Origin: Winogradskyella ursingii
GTDB lineage: Bacteria > Bacteroidota > Bacteroidia > Flavobacteriales > Flavobacteriaceae
Direction of reading: 5' to 3'
Assembly (NCBI RefSeq): GCF_013403975.1
Contig: NZ_JABFDH010000001.1
Location: 124,001-188,000, forward strand
Length of the DNA stretch: 64,000 nucleotides
Of the stretch, positions 48,495-57,844 are shown piece after piece (the first letter of the stretch is position 1; the number at the start of each line of letters is the position of its first letter). The translations under genes and the position numbers were made by a program. The notes beneath the pieces are model-generated. The model was not told where the DNA came from, made no database searches, and was given only the letters and a program-made list of their open reading frames with translations.

Positions 48495-49634
48495 GTGAAG
48501 TTGAATAAACAAGATATACTCAATGCACTAAAAACCATTACCGTTCCTGGTGAAGGAGAAAATATGGTTGATAGTGGGGCGGTAACAAACGTAGTTACTT
48601 TTGCAGATGAGGTTATCGTGGATATCACGATAAAAAATCCAAGTCTTCAGGCAAAGAAAAAAACTGAAGTAGAAATTTTAAAAACTATTCATGACAAGGT
48701 TTATGAAAAGGCTAAAATTAAAGTGAACCTTAAAGTTGATGCTCCTGCCAAGAGCAACAGTAACGAAATAAAAGGAAAGCCAATTCCAGGAATACAGAAT
48801 ATTGTTGCTGTAGCTTCAGGAAAAGGTGGAGTAGGAAAATCTACCGTAACAGCAAACTTAGCCGTTACTCTTTCTAAGATGGGATTCAAAGTTGGTATTT
48901 TAGATGCGGACATTTATGGTCCTTCCATACCAATTATGTTTGATGTTCCTAATGAGAGACCTCTATCAGTAAATATCGACGGTAAATCTAAAATGAAACC
49001 TGTAGAAAATTACGGTGTTAAAATTTTGTCCATCGGATTTTTTACAAAACCAGATCAAGCCGTAATTTGGAGAGGACCTATGGCTTCAAAAGCACTCAAT
49101 CAGATGATTTTTGATGCCGCTTGGGGAGAATTGGATTTTCTTTTGTTGGATTTACCTCCAGGAACAGGTGATATTCACTTAAGTATAATGCAAGCATTGC
49201 CAATTACTGGAGCTGTAGTCGTGAGTACTCCTCAGAATGTCGCACTAGCAGACGCTAAAAAGGGCGTGGCTATGTTTCAACAAGAAAGTATCAATGTACC
49301 AGTGTTGGGCTTGATTGAAAATATGGCATATTTCACTCCATCAGAATTGCCCGAAAATAAATACTATATTTTTGGAAAAGAGGGAGCAAAACATTTATCT
49401 CAAGATTTAAACGTACCATTTTTAGGCGAAATTCCATTAGTCCAAAGCATAAGGGAAGCGGGAGATGTTGGAAGGCCAGCAGCAATGCAAACCGCCACAC
49501 CTATTGAGGAAGCTTTTGAAAGCATAACCCGTAATGTTGTGCAACAAGTTGTCAATAGAAACGAAGCTTTGCCAGCAACAGAGGCAATAAAAATTACAAC
49601 AATGGCAGGATGTTCTGCCGTGAAAAAGAAATAG
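48495..49634 (+). CDS. mrp: Mrp/NBP35 family iron-sulfur carrier ATPase
   Basis: 379 aa with GTG start. N-terminal MIP18 (DUF59) domain (residues 1-85), linker, then deviant Walker A SGKGGVGKSTVTANLAV at 108-124, ILDADIYGPSIPIMF and LLDLPPGTGDIHLS. The usual CxxC that binds the bridging 4Fe-4S cluster (ENMxYFxCPxC) is replaced by IENMAYFTPSELPENKYYIFGKE; a single Cys is near the C terminus (MAGCSAVKKK). Upstream of a NifU-type scaffold gene, 0 bp away, forming a Fe-S assembly unit. Confidence 0.93.
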   Translation: MKLNKQDILNALKTITVPGEGENMVDSGAVTNVVTFADEVIVDITIKNPSLQAKKKTEVEILKTIHDKVYEKAKIKVNLKVDAPAKSNSNEIKGKPIPGIQNIVAVASGKGGVGKSTVTANLAVTLSKMGFKVGILDADIYGPSIPIMFDVPNERPLSVNIDGKSKMKPVENYGVKILSIGFFTKPDQAVIWRGPMASKALNQMIFDAAWGELDFLLLDLPPGTGDIHLSIMQALPITGAVVVSTPQNVALADAKKGVAMFQQESINVPVLGLIENMAYFTPSELPENKYYIFGKEGAKHLSQDLNVPFLGEIPLVQSIREAGDVGRPAAMQTATPIEEAFESITRNVVQQVVNRNEALPATEAIKITTMAGCSAVKKK

Positions 49635-49874
49635 ATGAGCTCAGAAGAACTAAGATTAAACGTAGAGAAGGCGCTGGACGAAATTCGCCCTTTTTTGCAA
49701 AGCGACGGAGGCGACATTGATCTATTATCCATTGAGGAGGGGAAATTTGTAAAAGTTCAACTTGTTGGTGCATGCACTTCTTGCAGCGTCAATCAAATGA
49801 CCTTAAAATCTGGAGTAGAAATGACCATAAAGAAGTACGCACCACAAATCGAAAAAGTTATCAATGTTGAATAA
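49635..49874 (+). CDS. NifU C-terminal domain scaffold protein
   Basis: 79 aa. Nfu-type fold: LDEIRPFLQSDGGDIDLLSI and the CxxC in VGACTSCSVNQMTLKSGVE. Binds a 4Fe-4S cluster as a dimer and passes it to target proteins. Starts immediately after the mrp stop. Intact ligands. Confidence 0.93.
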   Translation: MSSEELRLNVEKALDEIRPFLQSDGGDIDLLSIEEGKFVKVQLVGACTSCSVNQMTLKSGVEMTIKKYAPQIEKVINVE

Positions 49875-49915
49875 TCAACATGACTTTTGTCACATTTAAC
49901 CTAAAAATGCATTAG

Positions 49916-49923
49916 TACTTTTG
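49916..49923 (+). promoter_or_regulatory. -7 promoter element of the ferredoxin reductase gene
   Basis: TACTTTTG, start near 49928, 13-nt leader to the ATG at 49941; TTG at 49887-49889 is 26 bp away, slightly long. Confidence 0.4.
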
Positions 49924-49940
49924 ATTCCAATCTTTATTTC

Positions 49941-51002
49941 ATGATTACAACCGACATACTCATTATAGGCGCTGGCCCAACAGGACTTTTTACTGTTTTT
50001 GAAGCTGGGCTTTTAAAATTAAAATGCCATTTAATTGATGCGCTGCCACAACCTGGCGGACAATGTTCTGAGATTTATCCAAAAAAACCTATTTATGATA
50101 TTCCTGCATATCCAGAAATTTTAGCAGGTGACTTAACTGATAAACTTTTGGAGCAATGCAAACAATTTGAACCTGGTTTTACATTAGGAGAACGTGCTGA
50201 GACCATTGAAAAACAAGATGACGAAACGTTTATTGTCACCACAAATAAAGGTACAAAACATCAAGCTCCAGTGGTTGCAATTGCTGGAGGATTGGGTAGC
50301 TTTGAGCCAAGAAAACCTCTAATTCATAATATCATAGATTTTGAAGATAAAGGGGTAGAATACATTATCAAAAATCCAGAAATCTACAGAGATAAAAAAG
50401 TAGTCATCGCAGGTGGAGGAGATTCCGCATTAGATTGGAGTATATTTTTAAGTGATGTCGCTTCAGAAGTAACATTAATTCATAGACGCAACGAGTTTAG
50501 AGGACATTTAGATTCGGTTGAAAAAGTCCAGGAATTAAAAAATTCGGGTAAAATAAATTTAATTACTCCAGCTGAAGTTATAGGTATTGTTGGTGATGAG
50601 AAAGTCGATGCTGTGGTAGTAAGCCAAGCACAGCATATCGAAAAGGAATTTGAACTGGAGTGCGATCATTTTATTCCATTATTTGGACTATCGCCAAAAT
50701 TGGGACCGATAGCAAATTGGGGACTTGAGATTGAAAAGAATGCTATTAAAGTGGATAACTCATTAGACTATCAAACTAATATTCCAGGAATTTTCGCCAT
50801 TGGGGACGTCAATACCTATCCCGGTAAATTAAAGCTGATTCTATGTGGTTTTCACGAAGCAACGTTAATGTGCCAAGCCGCTTATAAAATTATTCATCCA
50901 GATAAACGTTACGTTATGAAATATACTACAGTTTCGGGCGTCAATGGATTTGATGGTACACGTAAGGAAGCTCCAAAGGCGGTTGTAAAAACTATTAATT
51001 AG
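49941..51002 (+). CDS. Thioredoxin-reductase-like ferredoxin-NADP reductase
   Basis: 353 aa. FAD Rossmann IIGAGPTGLFTVFEAG, GGQCSEIYPKKPIYDIPAYP, NADPH Rossmann VVIAGGGDSALDWSIFL, and FAIGDVNTYPGKLKLI. The CxxC of thioredoxin reductase is missing, as in YumC/FNR of this subgroup, so it transfers electrons to a ferredoxin such as the next gene. Cytoplasmic. Confidence 0.92.
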   Translation: MITTDILIIGAGPTGLFTVFEAGLLKLKCHLIDALPQPGGQCSEIYPKKPIYDIPAYPEILAGDLTDKLLEQCKQFEPGFTLGERAETIEKQDDETFIVTTNKGTKHQAPVVAIAGGLGSFEPRKPLIHNIIDFEDKGVEYIIKNPEIYRDKKVVIAGGGDSALDWSIFLSDVASEVTLIHRRNEFRGHLDSVEKVQELKNSGKINLITPAEVIGIVGDEKVDAVVVSQAQHIEKEFELECDHFIPLFGLSPKLGPIANWGLEIEKNAIKVDNSLDYQTNIPGIFAIGDVNTYPGKLKLILCGFHEATLMCQAAYKIIHPDKRYVMKYTTVSGVNGFDGTRKEAPKAVVKTIN

Positions 51003-51004
51003 CC

Positions 51005-51039
51005 CACCTTGCAGGTTTTATAAACCTAGCAGGTCTAGG
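51005..51039. repeat. AGGTTT/AAACCT hairpin repeat
   Basis: AGGTTT (51013-51018) and AAACCT (51022-51027) sit in a short GCAGG-type repeat between reductase and ferredoxin genes; no T-run follows, so the two genes could still be co-transcribed. Confidence 0.4.
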
Positions 51040-51059
51040 ATAAATTAATTTCATTTTAG

Positions 51060-51392
51060 ATGATTACAGACATCAACATAACAATAATAGATAGAGAAGG
51101 TGCAAAACACCAAATCGAGGCGCCAACAGATATGGCAATGAACCTTATGGAAGTTGTTCGGTCTTTTGAGCTCGCTCCTGAAGGTACCATTGGTGTTTGT
51201 GGTGGTATGGCAATGTGCGCTTCTTGTCAGTGTTATGTTTTGTCAGACCATAATCTACCAGAAATGCAAGATGATGAGGAAGCAATGCTTTCTGAAGCAT
51301 TTTATGTTAAAGATAATTCGCGTTTGGGTTGTCAAATACAGATGACTACAGAAATGGAAGGATTGGAAGTTGAGTTGGCGCCAGAATCTTAA
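51060..51392 (+). CDS. 2Fe-2S ferredoxin
   Basis: 110 aa. Adrenodoxin-type cluster: Cys pattern C-x5-C-x2-C in GVCGGMAMCASCQCYV and fourth Cys in SRLGCQIQ. Likely redox partner of the reductase upstream and electron donor for Fe-S assembly or an oxygenase. Confidence 0.93.
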   Translation: MITDINITIIDREGAKHQIEAPTDMAMNLMEVVRSFELAPEGTIGVCGGMAMCASCQCYVLSDHNLPEMQDDEEAMLSEAFYVKDNSRLGCQIQMTTEMEGLEVELAPES

Positions 51393-51395
51393 TAG

Positions 51396-52292
51396 TTATT
51401 CTGTCTTATAATCAATTAGTTTCTGAGGTCCTTCTAGCAAAAAGCGATCAATTTTTAAGGTCCCATCTTCAGTAGTAACGATTTGCCATTTTATAAGTGA
51501 AATTGTTCCATTTTCAATTTCAAGCCCAGTAATACTTCTTGGATGCACACAGCTCCCGTCATTGAAAAAAGCAATATCTCTAGGTTCCGGAAAACGAGGT
51601 CTGTGCGTGTGGCCTAAAATGGTAATAAGATTGTCATTTTCTATAATCCACCGTTTGGTTCTACGCTCTATTTTAATGAGTTCTTTATAATTTTTTGCAG
51701 GACTCGTGGGATCCGCTATACCCATAACGTTTAAAGGTTTCCAAAGAATCCGAACCATAAATCTACTCCATTTCCAAAACAGAAAATTCCACCAATCGGC
51801 TTGATGGCCGTGCGTTAAAAATAATTCTTGCTTTGTTTCAGAATGCTTCAAAACAATAGCTTCGTGATATTTTATATCGCAGAAGAGATCTTCGTTTTTA
51901 CCTGTTTTTCTATCAAAAAAAGTGTAAAGATGCTTTTCTACATAATCTTGGTTTTTATAAACCATATCGTGATTGCCCCAAATCATGTGTAAACGTCCTT
52001 CGTCATGAAATAACTTCATGAGCATATACACATTTTTGTGTGCATAAAAAATGGATTCAAAAGATAGGTTTTCCCAAAGTTCATCACCATCTCCGAGTTC
52101 GCAATACTGAAACCCTTCATTGTAATAATGCTTTAGGGCATGGAAATAAATATTTCGATTATTCGCAAAATCATCTGCAAAACTATTGTCACCTCGATGG
52201 CAATCGCTAAACAATATGAATTTTGACTGGTCATCAAATTGTAATCTCTTGGCATTTTCGTAAGCCTTGTCCAAACGTGATTTTGATGACAT
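51396..52292 (-). CDS. Metallophosphoesterase
   Basis: 298 aa, calcineurin-like: FILFSDCHRGDNSFADDF, GDGDELWENLS, IWGNHDM, THGHQADWWN and GHTHRPRF give the full set of metal ligands. LpxH-like UDP-diacylglucosamine hydrolases share the SDxHxG start, but the substrate is not certain. Stop-to-stop, only 3 bp from the ferredoxin gene. Confidence 0.88.
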   Translation of the reverse strand: MSSKSRLDKAYENAKRLQFDDQSKFILFSDCHRGDNSFADDFANNRNIYFHALKHYYNEGFQYCELGDGDELWENLSFESIFYAHKNVYMLMKLFHDEGRLHMIWGNHDMVYKNQDYVEKHLYTFFDRKTGKNEDLFCDIKYHEAIVLKHSETKQELFLTHGHQADWWNFLFWKWSRFMVRILWKPLNVMGIADPTSPAKNYKELIKIERRTKRWIIENDNLITILGHTHRPRFPEPRDIAFFNDGSCVHPRSITGLEIENGTISLIKWQIVTTEDGTLKIDRFLLEGPQKLIDYKTE

Positions 52293-52321
52293 GCGGTAGT
52301 TTTAAAACTAAAGTAATAAAC

Positions 52322-53035
52322 TTATTCTATTTTTTCCATGGCAATAGGAAGTAGGCGCTCAACAAATTTAGAATACGCCAGTTCCGAAGGATGTAACCCA
52401 TCAGTTGCTACAAGATCTGTATTATTTAGACCTTCTCTAGTAATATCCGTTATATTAACAAATGTGATATCATTTGCTTCACAATAATTTTTTGCGAAGT
52501 CATTGTATGAGTCTATTTCAGCAGAAATATTTTCAGGATTATCTCTATTTTGACCAAAGGGTGTGAAGGCATAATCTGGAATTGATACCACGATTAAATT
52601 GCTCTTGTCTTCACCTGCTAAAGAAATGGCGGTATTTACCAATTCTGGAAATTCTTCTTCATAAATCGAGAATGGTTTACCTTGGAACTGATTGTTTACA
52701 CCAATTAGAAGCGTTACTAAATCGTATCGTGAATTCAAATCTGCCGATTCAATTGCCGATTTTAAATTAGTAGTAGTCCAACCCGTTTGTGCGATAACTT
52801 TAAGACCAATAGTTTCACTTTCATCAAAGTTTTCAATTAAACTGTCCTTTAATTGCTCGGGGAATTTACATGTATTACAAACACTTTCTCCAATGGTGTA
52901 GCTATCGCCAAGGGAAAGTATATTATAATTGTTATCCTCTGGTGATGCCGTTAGGGAATTACTATCTTCACTATTACAGCTTACGAGCAATAGAAGTAGT
53001 AAAATTGCGATATTGAAAAGATTTTTAGGACTCAA
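52322..53035 (-). CDS. SGNH/GDSL hydrolase lipoprotein
   Basis: 237 aa, TTG start at 53035 overlapping the upstream gene by 11 bp. Lipobox LLLLLLVSCNSE, block I NILSLGDSYTIGESV (nucleophile Ser in GDS), block III LIGVNNQF, block V TDGLHPSELAYSKF (Asp/His). An outer-membrane or periplasmic esterase/lipase-type enzyme. Confidence 0.88.
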   Translation of the reverse strand: MSPKNLFNIAILLLLLLVSCNSEDSNSLTASPEDNNYNILSLGDSYTIGESVCNTCKFPEQLKDSLIENFDESETIGLKVIAQTGWTTTNLKSAIESADLNSRYDLVTLLIGVNNQFQGKPFSIYEEEFPELVNTAISLAGEDKSNLIVVSIPDYAFTPFGQNRDNPENISAEIDSYNDFAKNYCEANDITFVNITDITREGLNNTDLVATDGLHPSELAYSKFVERLLPIAMEKIE

Positions 53036-53813
53036 GAATTAGTGTATTTTGAGTTAGAGACAATTGTATAGTATCCCATAATTGAATTCGTTTTTCCAAG
53101 GCTAGTTGAGAAATATTTTCAACTTCCTTCCATTTATTGCTGTCATTTTCGCAAAGTTCTTCAATCATTTTTATAGCCATTGGGCCGTGCTCATCTTCAT
53201 CGAGTTCTATGTGCCGTTCAAAATAATAGATCAACTTTTCAATATTGACTTCTGGTAAATTTTGCTGAAAGTTTCTTAGGATTTCAGAGAACATCCCAGG
53301 GATTAGATCTTCACGACCAAATGTGAATGCTGCTGCGATTTCATGCGGTTTACCATAAGAGGATACTTCAAAAGTGAAGTTTAAAAAATCTTTAAGCGCT
53401 TCGGGTAAGCCACTTGTTTTAATACATGTGAATATGTTTTTGGTAGATGAGAAATGTTCTAAAAATTCTTTGATTTGGTTGGTGTCTGCATCAAGGTCTT
53501 GCATAGCATCCAAATACATTTCATAATGACTTTGTCGTTGACCTTCACTATTTATGTCTGTCTCCTCGGCTAAAACAATTTCATTGATTAAATATCTAGT
53601 TTCTGGACTTCCAACAGGAATCCATGGCACTTCAGTACAGGTGAGATTGTTTTGTAATGCCTTTAGCAAAGACATAAAATCCCAAACGGCAAATACATGA
53701 TATTCTAGGAATAATTTTAAATCGTCTAGCGAATTAATTTGGTCATAAAGCGGATGCTCTAACAATTGCTTTTGTAATGGTGCAATTGTTGCTTGTACAT
53801 TTTCAATTTTCAT
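53025..53813 (-). CDS. DUF3050 heme-oxygenase-like-fold protein
   Basis: 262 aa all-helical. Conserved HVFAVWDFMSLLKALQN, LAEETDIN, FTFGREDLIPGMF and HIELDEDEHGPMAIKMIE, which place His/Glu residues like a diiron or heme-oxygenase-like site. Metal oxidase function possible but not shown. A promoter is at 53827-53860. Confidence 0.82.
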   Translation of the reverse strand: MKIENVQATIAPLQKQLLEHPLYDQINSLDDLKLFLEYHVFAVWDFMSLLKALQNNLTCTEVPWIPVGSPETRYLINEIVLAEETDINSEGQRQSHYEMYLDAMQDLDADTNQIKEFLEHFSSTKNIFTCIKTSGLPEALKDFLNFTFEVSSYGKPHEIAAAFTFGREDLIPGMFSEILRNFQQNLPEVNIEKLIYYFERHIELDEDEHGPMAIKMIEELCENDSNKWKEVENISQLALEKRIQLWDTIQLSLTQNTLILES

Positions 53814-53826
53814 TTTGCTTTTTTAA

Positions 53827-53860
53827 CAAAGGTAAAAAATAAAAGATGCCTTGGTTTCAA
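53827..53860 (-). promoter_or_regulatory. Promoter of the DUF3050 gene
   Basis: TTG (53860-53858), 23-bp spacer, TACCTTTG (53834-53827); start near 53822 leaves a 9-nt leader to the ATG at 53813. Confidence 0.5.
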
Positions 53861-53900
53861 AAAAGTATTTTGAAAATTATAATAGCTGAAATAGAATGTT

Positions 53901-55079
53901 TTACTTAAAAGCATTCAGTCCTGTAATATCCAATCCTGTAATCAATAAATGGATATCATGTGTACCTTCATAAGTAATCACACTTTCTAAGTTCATAGAA
54001 TGTCGCATAATACTGTACTCGCCAGTAATACCCATGCCTCCAAGCATTTGTCTTGCTTCCCGAGCAATGTTGATTGCCATATCTACATTGTTTCGTTTTG
54101 CCATCGAAATTTGTGCTGAGGTGGCTGTGCCATTTTCACGCATTACACCAAGTCTCCAAGCCAATAATTGTGCTTTGGTGATTTCGGTAATCATCTCAGC
54201 TAATTTTTTTTGTTGTAATTGAAATTGACCGATTGGTTTTCCAAATTGCTTACGTTCTTTACTATATCTTAAAGCTGTATCATAACAATCCATGGCAGCA
54301 CCAATCGCTCCCCAAGCAATACCGAAACGTGCGGAATCCAAACACCCAAGTGGTGCACCTAAGCCAGATTTGTTAGGAAGAAGATTTTCTTTTGGGACTT
54401 TGACATTATCAAAAATCAATTCTCCTGTAGCGGATGCTCTAAGTGACCATTTGTTATGTGTTTCTGGAGTCGAAAAACCTTCCATGTCACGTTCTACAAT
54501 TAAGCCATGTATTCTTCCATCTTCGTCTTTGGCCCATACTACTGCTATTTCACAGAAAGGAGCATTGGAGATCCACATTTTTGCGCCATTTAAAAGATAG
54601 TGGTCTCCCATATCTTTAAAATTTGTAGTCATGCCTCCAGGATTTGAGCCATGATCGGGTTCGGTTAAACCAAATGATCCAATCCATTCTCCAGAAGCTA
54701 ATTTTGGTAAGTATTTTTTGCGTTGTTCTTCATTACCGTATTTCCAAATGGGATACATTACTAAAGACGACTGTACCGAAGCTGTACTTCGAACGCCAGA
54801 ATCACCACGTTCAATTTCTTGCATTATTAATCCATAGGATATTTGGTCCAATCCAGCTCCACCATATTCCTCTGGGATGTACGGACCAAAAGCACCAATT
54901 TCAGCCAATCCACCAATAATAGATTTTGGAAATTCAGCTTTTTGCGCCGCCTCTTCAATAATTGGGGAAACGTCACGTTTTACCCATTCTCTCGCGGCAT
55001 CGCGCACTAACTTGTGCTCTTCAGTGAGTAATTCATCAAGATTGTAATAGTCTGGTGCTTCGAATAAATCAGGCTTCAT
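53901..55079 (-). CDS. gcdH: Acyl-CoA dehydrogenase, probably glutaryl-CoA dehydrogenase
   Basis: 392 aa from the ATG at 55079; the promoter at 55104 excludes the earlier start. FAD fold: GAFGPYIPEEYGGAGLDQISY, SGVRSTASVQSSLVMYPI (typical of GcdH), GSFGLTEPDHGSNPGGM, and the catalytic Glu in SVITYEGTHDIHLLITG. Decarboxylating oxidation of glutaryl-CoA in lysine breakdown would fit the saccharopine dehydrogenase and Lrp genes at 30-32 kb. Confidence 0.85.
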   Translation of the reverse strand: MKPDLFEAPDYYNLDELLTEEHKLVRDAAREWVKRDVSPIIEEAAQKAEFPKSIIGGLAEIGAFGPYIPEEYGGAGLDQISYGLIMQEIERGDSGVRSTASVQSSLVMYPIWKYGNEEQRKKYLPKLASGEWIGSFGLTEPDHGSNPGGMTTNFKDMGDHYLLNGAKMWISNAPFCEIAVVWAKDEDGRIHGLIVERDMEGFSTPETHNKWSLRASATGELIFDNVKVPKENLLPNKSGLGAPLGCLDSARFGIAWGAIGAAMDCYDTALRYSKERKQFGKPIGQFQLQQKKLAEMITEITKAQLLAWRLGVMRENGTATSAQISMAKRNNVDMAINIAREARQMLGGMGITGEYSIMRHSMNLESVITYEGTHDIHLLITGLDITGLNAFK

Positions 55080-55103
55080 ATGATTTGTTTTCAATTTGAA
55101 AAA

Positions 55104-55134
55104 CAAAAGTAACGAAATCGTTTTCAGTTAACAA
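55104..55134 (-). promoter_or_regulatory. Promoter of the acyl-CoA dehydrogenase gene
   Basis: TTG (55134-55132), 20-bp spacer, TACTTTTG (55111-55104); start near 55099, leader about 20 nt. Confidence 0.6.
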
Positions 55135-55229
55135 TTTTATAATCCTTTTCTAGGAGATAGAAAAGTTATTTTGTTGTATAAGATGGATTAAAGTTTATAG
55201 GATTTTATTCAATAAAATCAAGATGCAAG

Positions 55230-56261
55230 TCACTTATCTTTTTTCAATAAATAGGCGTAAGCTTCCATTCCTTTGGTATGTTCAAAAATTACTTTTAAAA
55301 CTCCAATTAGAGGCAAAGAAATAATGGCGCCAACTATGCCCCATAAAGCCGAAAATAAAATAATTCCAAATACCGTAAAAAATGGATTTAGGTCTATTTC
55401 GTCCCCAATAATCCAAGGAGTTAAAACATAATTTTCTATTAATTGGGTGGCTGATACAACTCCAATAACTATTAGTGCAGGTGTTCCGCCAGCATATAAG
55501 TACGATAGAATTACCGCAACTCCACCACCAATGAAATTTCCTAAATAGGGAATGATTGAAAAAAGTGCTGCGAATAAGGCGAGAAATAGTGCATAAGGCA
55601 CAGAGCCAAGCATAAATCCTAAATAATAAATTCCGAAAAGAAACAACATAATTTTTCCTTTACCTACAAAATAACTTTTTGTAATACTGGCTGCGTCCGT
55701 TAGTAAAGAATCTGTTGCGGCTTTATTGGAAAAGAGTTTTTTGAAGAAATTGACAAATTGTTGTTTTTGTATCAAAATAAGAATGATATAAACAAAAACA
55801 ATTAGCGATTGGGATAACAGGCTCATTAGGGACGACAGAAATGCACTGGCAAAGCTTTCGGCTTTCTGGATTAGCTTTTTGTTGTTATCAATATAGTCCT
55901 TGTAATCCCAGTTTAGTGTTTGGTTTGCCCATTCTGATAGCGAGTTCAATTTTACTGTCGCTTTTTCCTTAATTATGGGCCAATCGTCTGCCATATTGTT
56001 AATCTGCGAACTTAATAGCCAAAAAAGTAGAAAGAAAACAATGAGCATTAATAAAACGGACAAGGATATGGCAAGCCAGTTTGGGAATCCGGATTTCTTA
56101 AGCTTTTTTACAGGAATATCAAGTAGAATGGCAATAATGGTAGCAACTAATAATGGCATAATAAGAGTTTTGCCAATGTAAAGCAAAGCTAAAACACCAC
56201 CTGTTATTAAAAGTGTTTTAATAATTAATTCTGCGGAAATATCTACCTTGGAACTGTTCAA
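55230..56261 (-). CDS. AI-2E family transporter
   Basis: 343 aa, TTG start. About eight helices in the typical order: two near the N terminus, a soluble coil (residues 80-140), then the glycine-rich FAALFSIIPYLGNFIGGGVAV and LTPWIIGDEIDLNPFFTVFGI with the conserved end. The family moves AI-2 or sodium/protons, depending on the member. Confidence 0.88.
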   Translation of the reverse strand: MNSSKVDISAELIIKTLLITGGVLALLYIGKTLIMPLLVATIIAILLDIPVKKLKKSGFPNWLAISLSVLLMLIVFFLLFWLLSSQINNMADDWPIIKEKATVKLNSLSEWANQTLNWDYKDYIDNNKKLIQKAESFASAFLSSLMSLLSQSLIVFVYIILILIQKQQFVNFFKKLFSNKAATDSLLTDAASITKSYFVGKGKIMLFLFGIYYLGFMLGSVPYALFLALFAALFSIIPYLGNFIGGGVAVILSYLYAGGTPALIVIGVVSATQLIENYVLTPWIIGDEIDLNPFFTVFGIILFSALWGIVGAIISLPLIGVLKVIFEHTKGMEAYAYLLKKDK

Positions 56262-56396
56262 AAATGTAATGTTTATGTTAAATGCTGATCTTATAAAAGT
56301 AGTTTAAAATTAAATAGTGGCGAAGTTTGAATTTTAATAAAGACACAATTTTGGCTATAAGGACAAATTTAAGCTGCCATAAGAATGGTTTCAAAA

Positions 56397-57113
56397 TTAT
56401 TCCATTTTTAAATAAAAGTCTTTTGTAAGATTGATGTAATCTTCTGTATAATGATGACGCTCTGTTTCTATAATTAATTCGGAAATATTAACTGGACTTT
56501 CCGAATAGGAGAATTCTATTAAACTTCGTTTTAATTCTGACTTCTCGTTACCTCTAACCCTAAGAATCCGATTTGGAAAAAGGCTAATTAAATTTGCTTC
56601 TTCAATAAATTTTTCTTCTTCTTTATGAGGTATTATAATTGAAAACTTACCATTATCTGATAAGAAGTTAATAACAGCAAAAATGATATGCTCCATTGGC
56701 ATCGCATCACTAAAGCGTGCCAAATCTCTCGCTTTATTGTCTGTTTTATAATCTTCGGAATAAAATGGTGGATTGCAAATTATAAGATCAAATTTTTCAT
56801 CAACAGCTTCAATATACTCTAATAGTGAGGCATGAAAACAAAATAGTCGATCATTCCAAGGAGAGTTCTCAAAGTTTTCTGCACATTGCTCAAAGGCATC
56901 GTCGTCAATTTCTATCGCTTCAATTTGTTCTGCATTACTGCGCTGAGCTATCATCAGGCTTAAAATTCCGGTACCAGCACCAATGTCTAAAACATTATAA
57001 GGATTATGCGCAACAGAAGTCCATGCGCCAAGCAGAACCCCATCCGTACCAATTTTCATGGCGCAACGGTCTTGGTTTACAGTGAATTGTTTGAATTGAA
57101 AGGGCTTATTCAT
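56397..57113 (-). CDS. yfiC: tRNA1(Val) A37 N6-methyltransferase
   Basis: 238 aa. SAM domain VLDIGAGTGILSLMIAQR and the amino-methyltransferase tetrad LIICNPPFYSEDYK (NPPF). The N-terminal FKQFTVNQDRCAMKIGTDGVLLGAW is diagnostic. Modifies A37 of tRNA1Val. Part of the rpsP-rimM-yfiC row. Confidence 0.93.
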   Translation of the reverse strand: MNKPFQFKQFTVNQDRCAMKIGTDGVLLGAWTSVAHNPYNVLDIGAGTGILSLMIAQRSNAEQIEAIEIDDDAFEQCAENFENSPWNDRLFCFHASLLEYIEAVDEKFDLIICNPPFYSEDYKTDNKARDLARFSDAMPMEHIIFAVINFLSDNGKFSIIIPHKEEEKFIEEANLISLFPNRILRVRGNEKSELKRSLIEFSYSESPVNISELIIETERHHYTEDYINLTKDFYLKME

Positions 57114-57121
57114 TTTTTGTC

Positions 57122-57192
57122 ATTCCTGCGAGGCCAGGAATCTATTTTTAATCAATTAATGTATTCTGTGGATTCCTGCTTTAGCGGGAATT
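57122..57192. repeat. ATTCCTGC hairpin repeat pair
   Basis: ATTCCTGCGAGGCCAGGAAT (57122-57141) and ATTCCTGC-TTTA-GCGGGAAT (57172-57191) are two hairpins between rimM and yfiC. A fragment of the same family is near 3420-3436. Confidence 0.6.
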
Positions 57193-57197
57193 ATAGT

Positions 57198-57725
57198 TTA
57201 TTGAGTGTAAAGCTCAATCAACCCATCAGGCGCCTTGATATGAACGGTTTTTGTCTTTCTATCCACTTTATCAATAAATTCATCGTTCATAGGAATCAGT
57301 ATTTCTACACCATCCTTGTCGATGATAAAAAGGGCTTGAGCTGTTGAGTCATTAATGGACTTTATTACTCCAACGACACCATGCTTTTTGTCTTTTACAG
57401 TGAAACCAATCACTTCGTGAAAGTAAAATTTGTCACCTTCGAGTTTCGGCAAAAACTCTAAAGGTAAATAAAGTTCGGTTTTTAAAAGTGCATCTGCATC
57501 TGCTTCGGTATCTACATCCTCAAATTTTAGACGTAGTAAGTCTGATTTATGTAATTGGGAACTTTCAATAAAAAAAGGCACCAAATTCCCTTTCAAATCT
57601 ATAAATATAGAATCGAGATGATCGTAAAGTTCTGGTTCGTCAGTATCAAGTTTTGCCAACAACTCGCCTTTAAAACTGTACTTTTTTACGATTTTTCCTA
57701 AATAAAAACAATCTTCTTTTTTCAT
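57198..57725 (-). CDS. rimM: Ribosome maturation factor RimM
   Basis: 175 aa. N-terminal RimM fold FYLGKIVKKYSFKGELLAKL and the C-terminal PRC-barrel with YFHEVIGFTVKDKKHGVVG and EILIPMNDEFIDKVDRKTK. Aids 30S 3' head assembly and binds S19. It follows rpsP but is separated by a terminator. Confidence 0.93.
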   Translation of the reverse strand: MKKEDCFYLGKIVKKYSFKGELLAKLDTDEPELYDHLDSIFIDLKGNLVPFFIESSQLHKSDLLRLKFEDVDTEADADALLKTELYLPLEFLPKLEGDKFYFHEVIGFTVKDKKHGVVGVIKSINDSTAQALFIIDKDGVEILIPMNDEFIDKVDRKTKTVHIKAPDGLIELYTQ

Positions 57726-57844
57726 GTTAAATTTATGTGTCCTCCTGAATTTGATTCAGGATTTGCTTTAATCAATATATGTTATGAGATCCTTTTCTTC
57801 ATCCGGATAAGTTCAATTGCGATTTTTTTAAAAATACTAATTCA

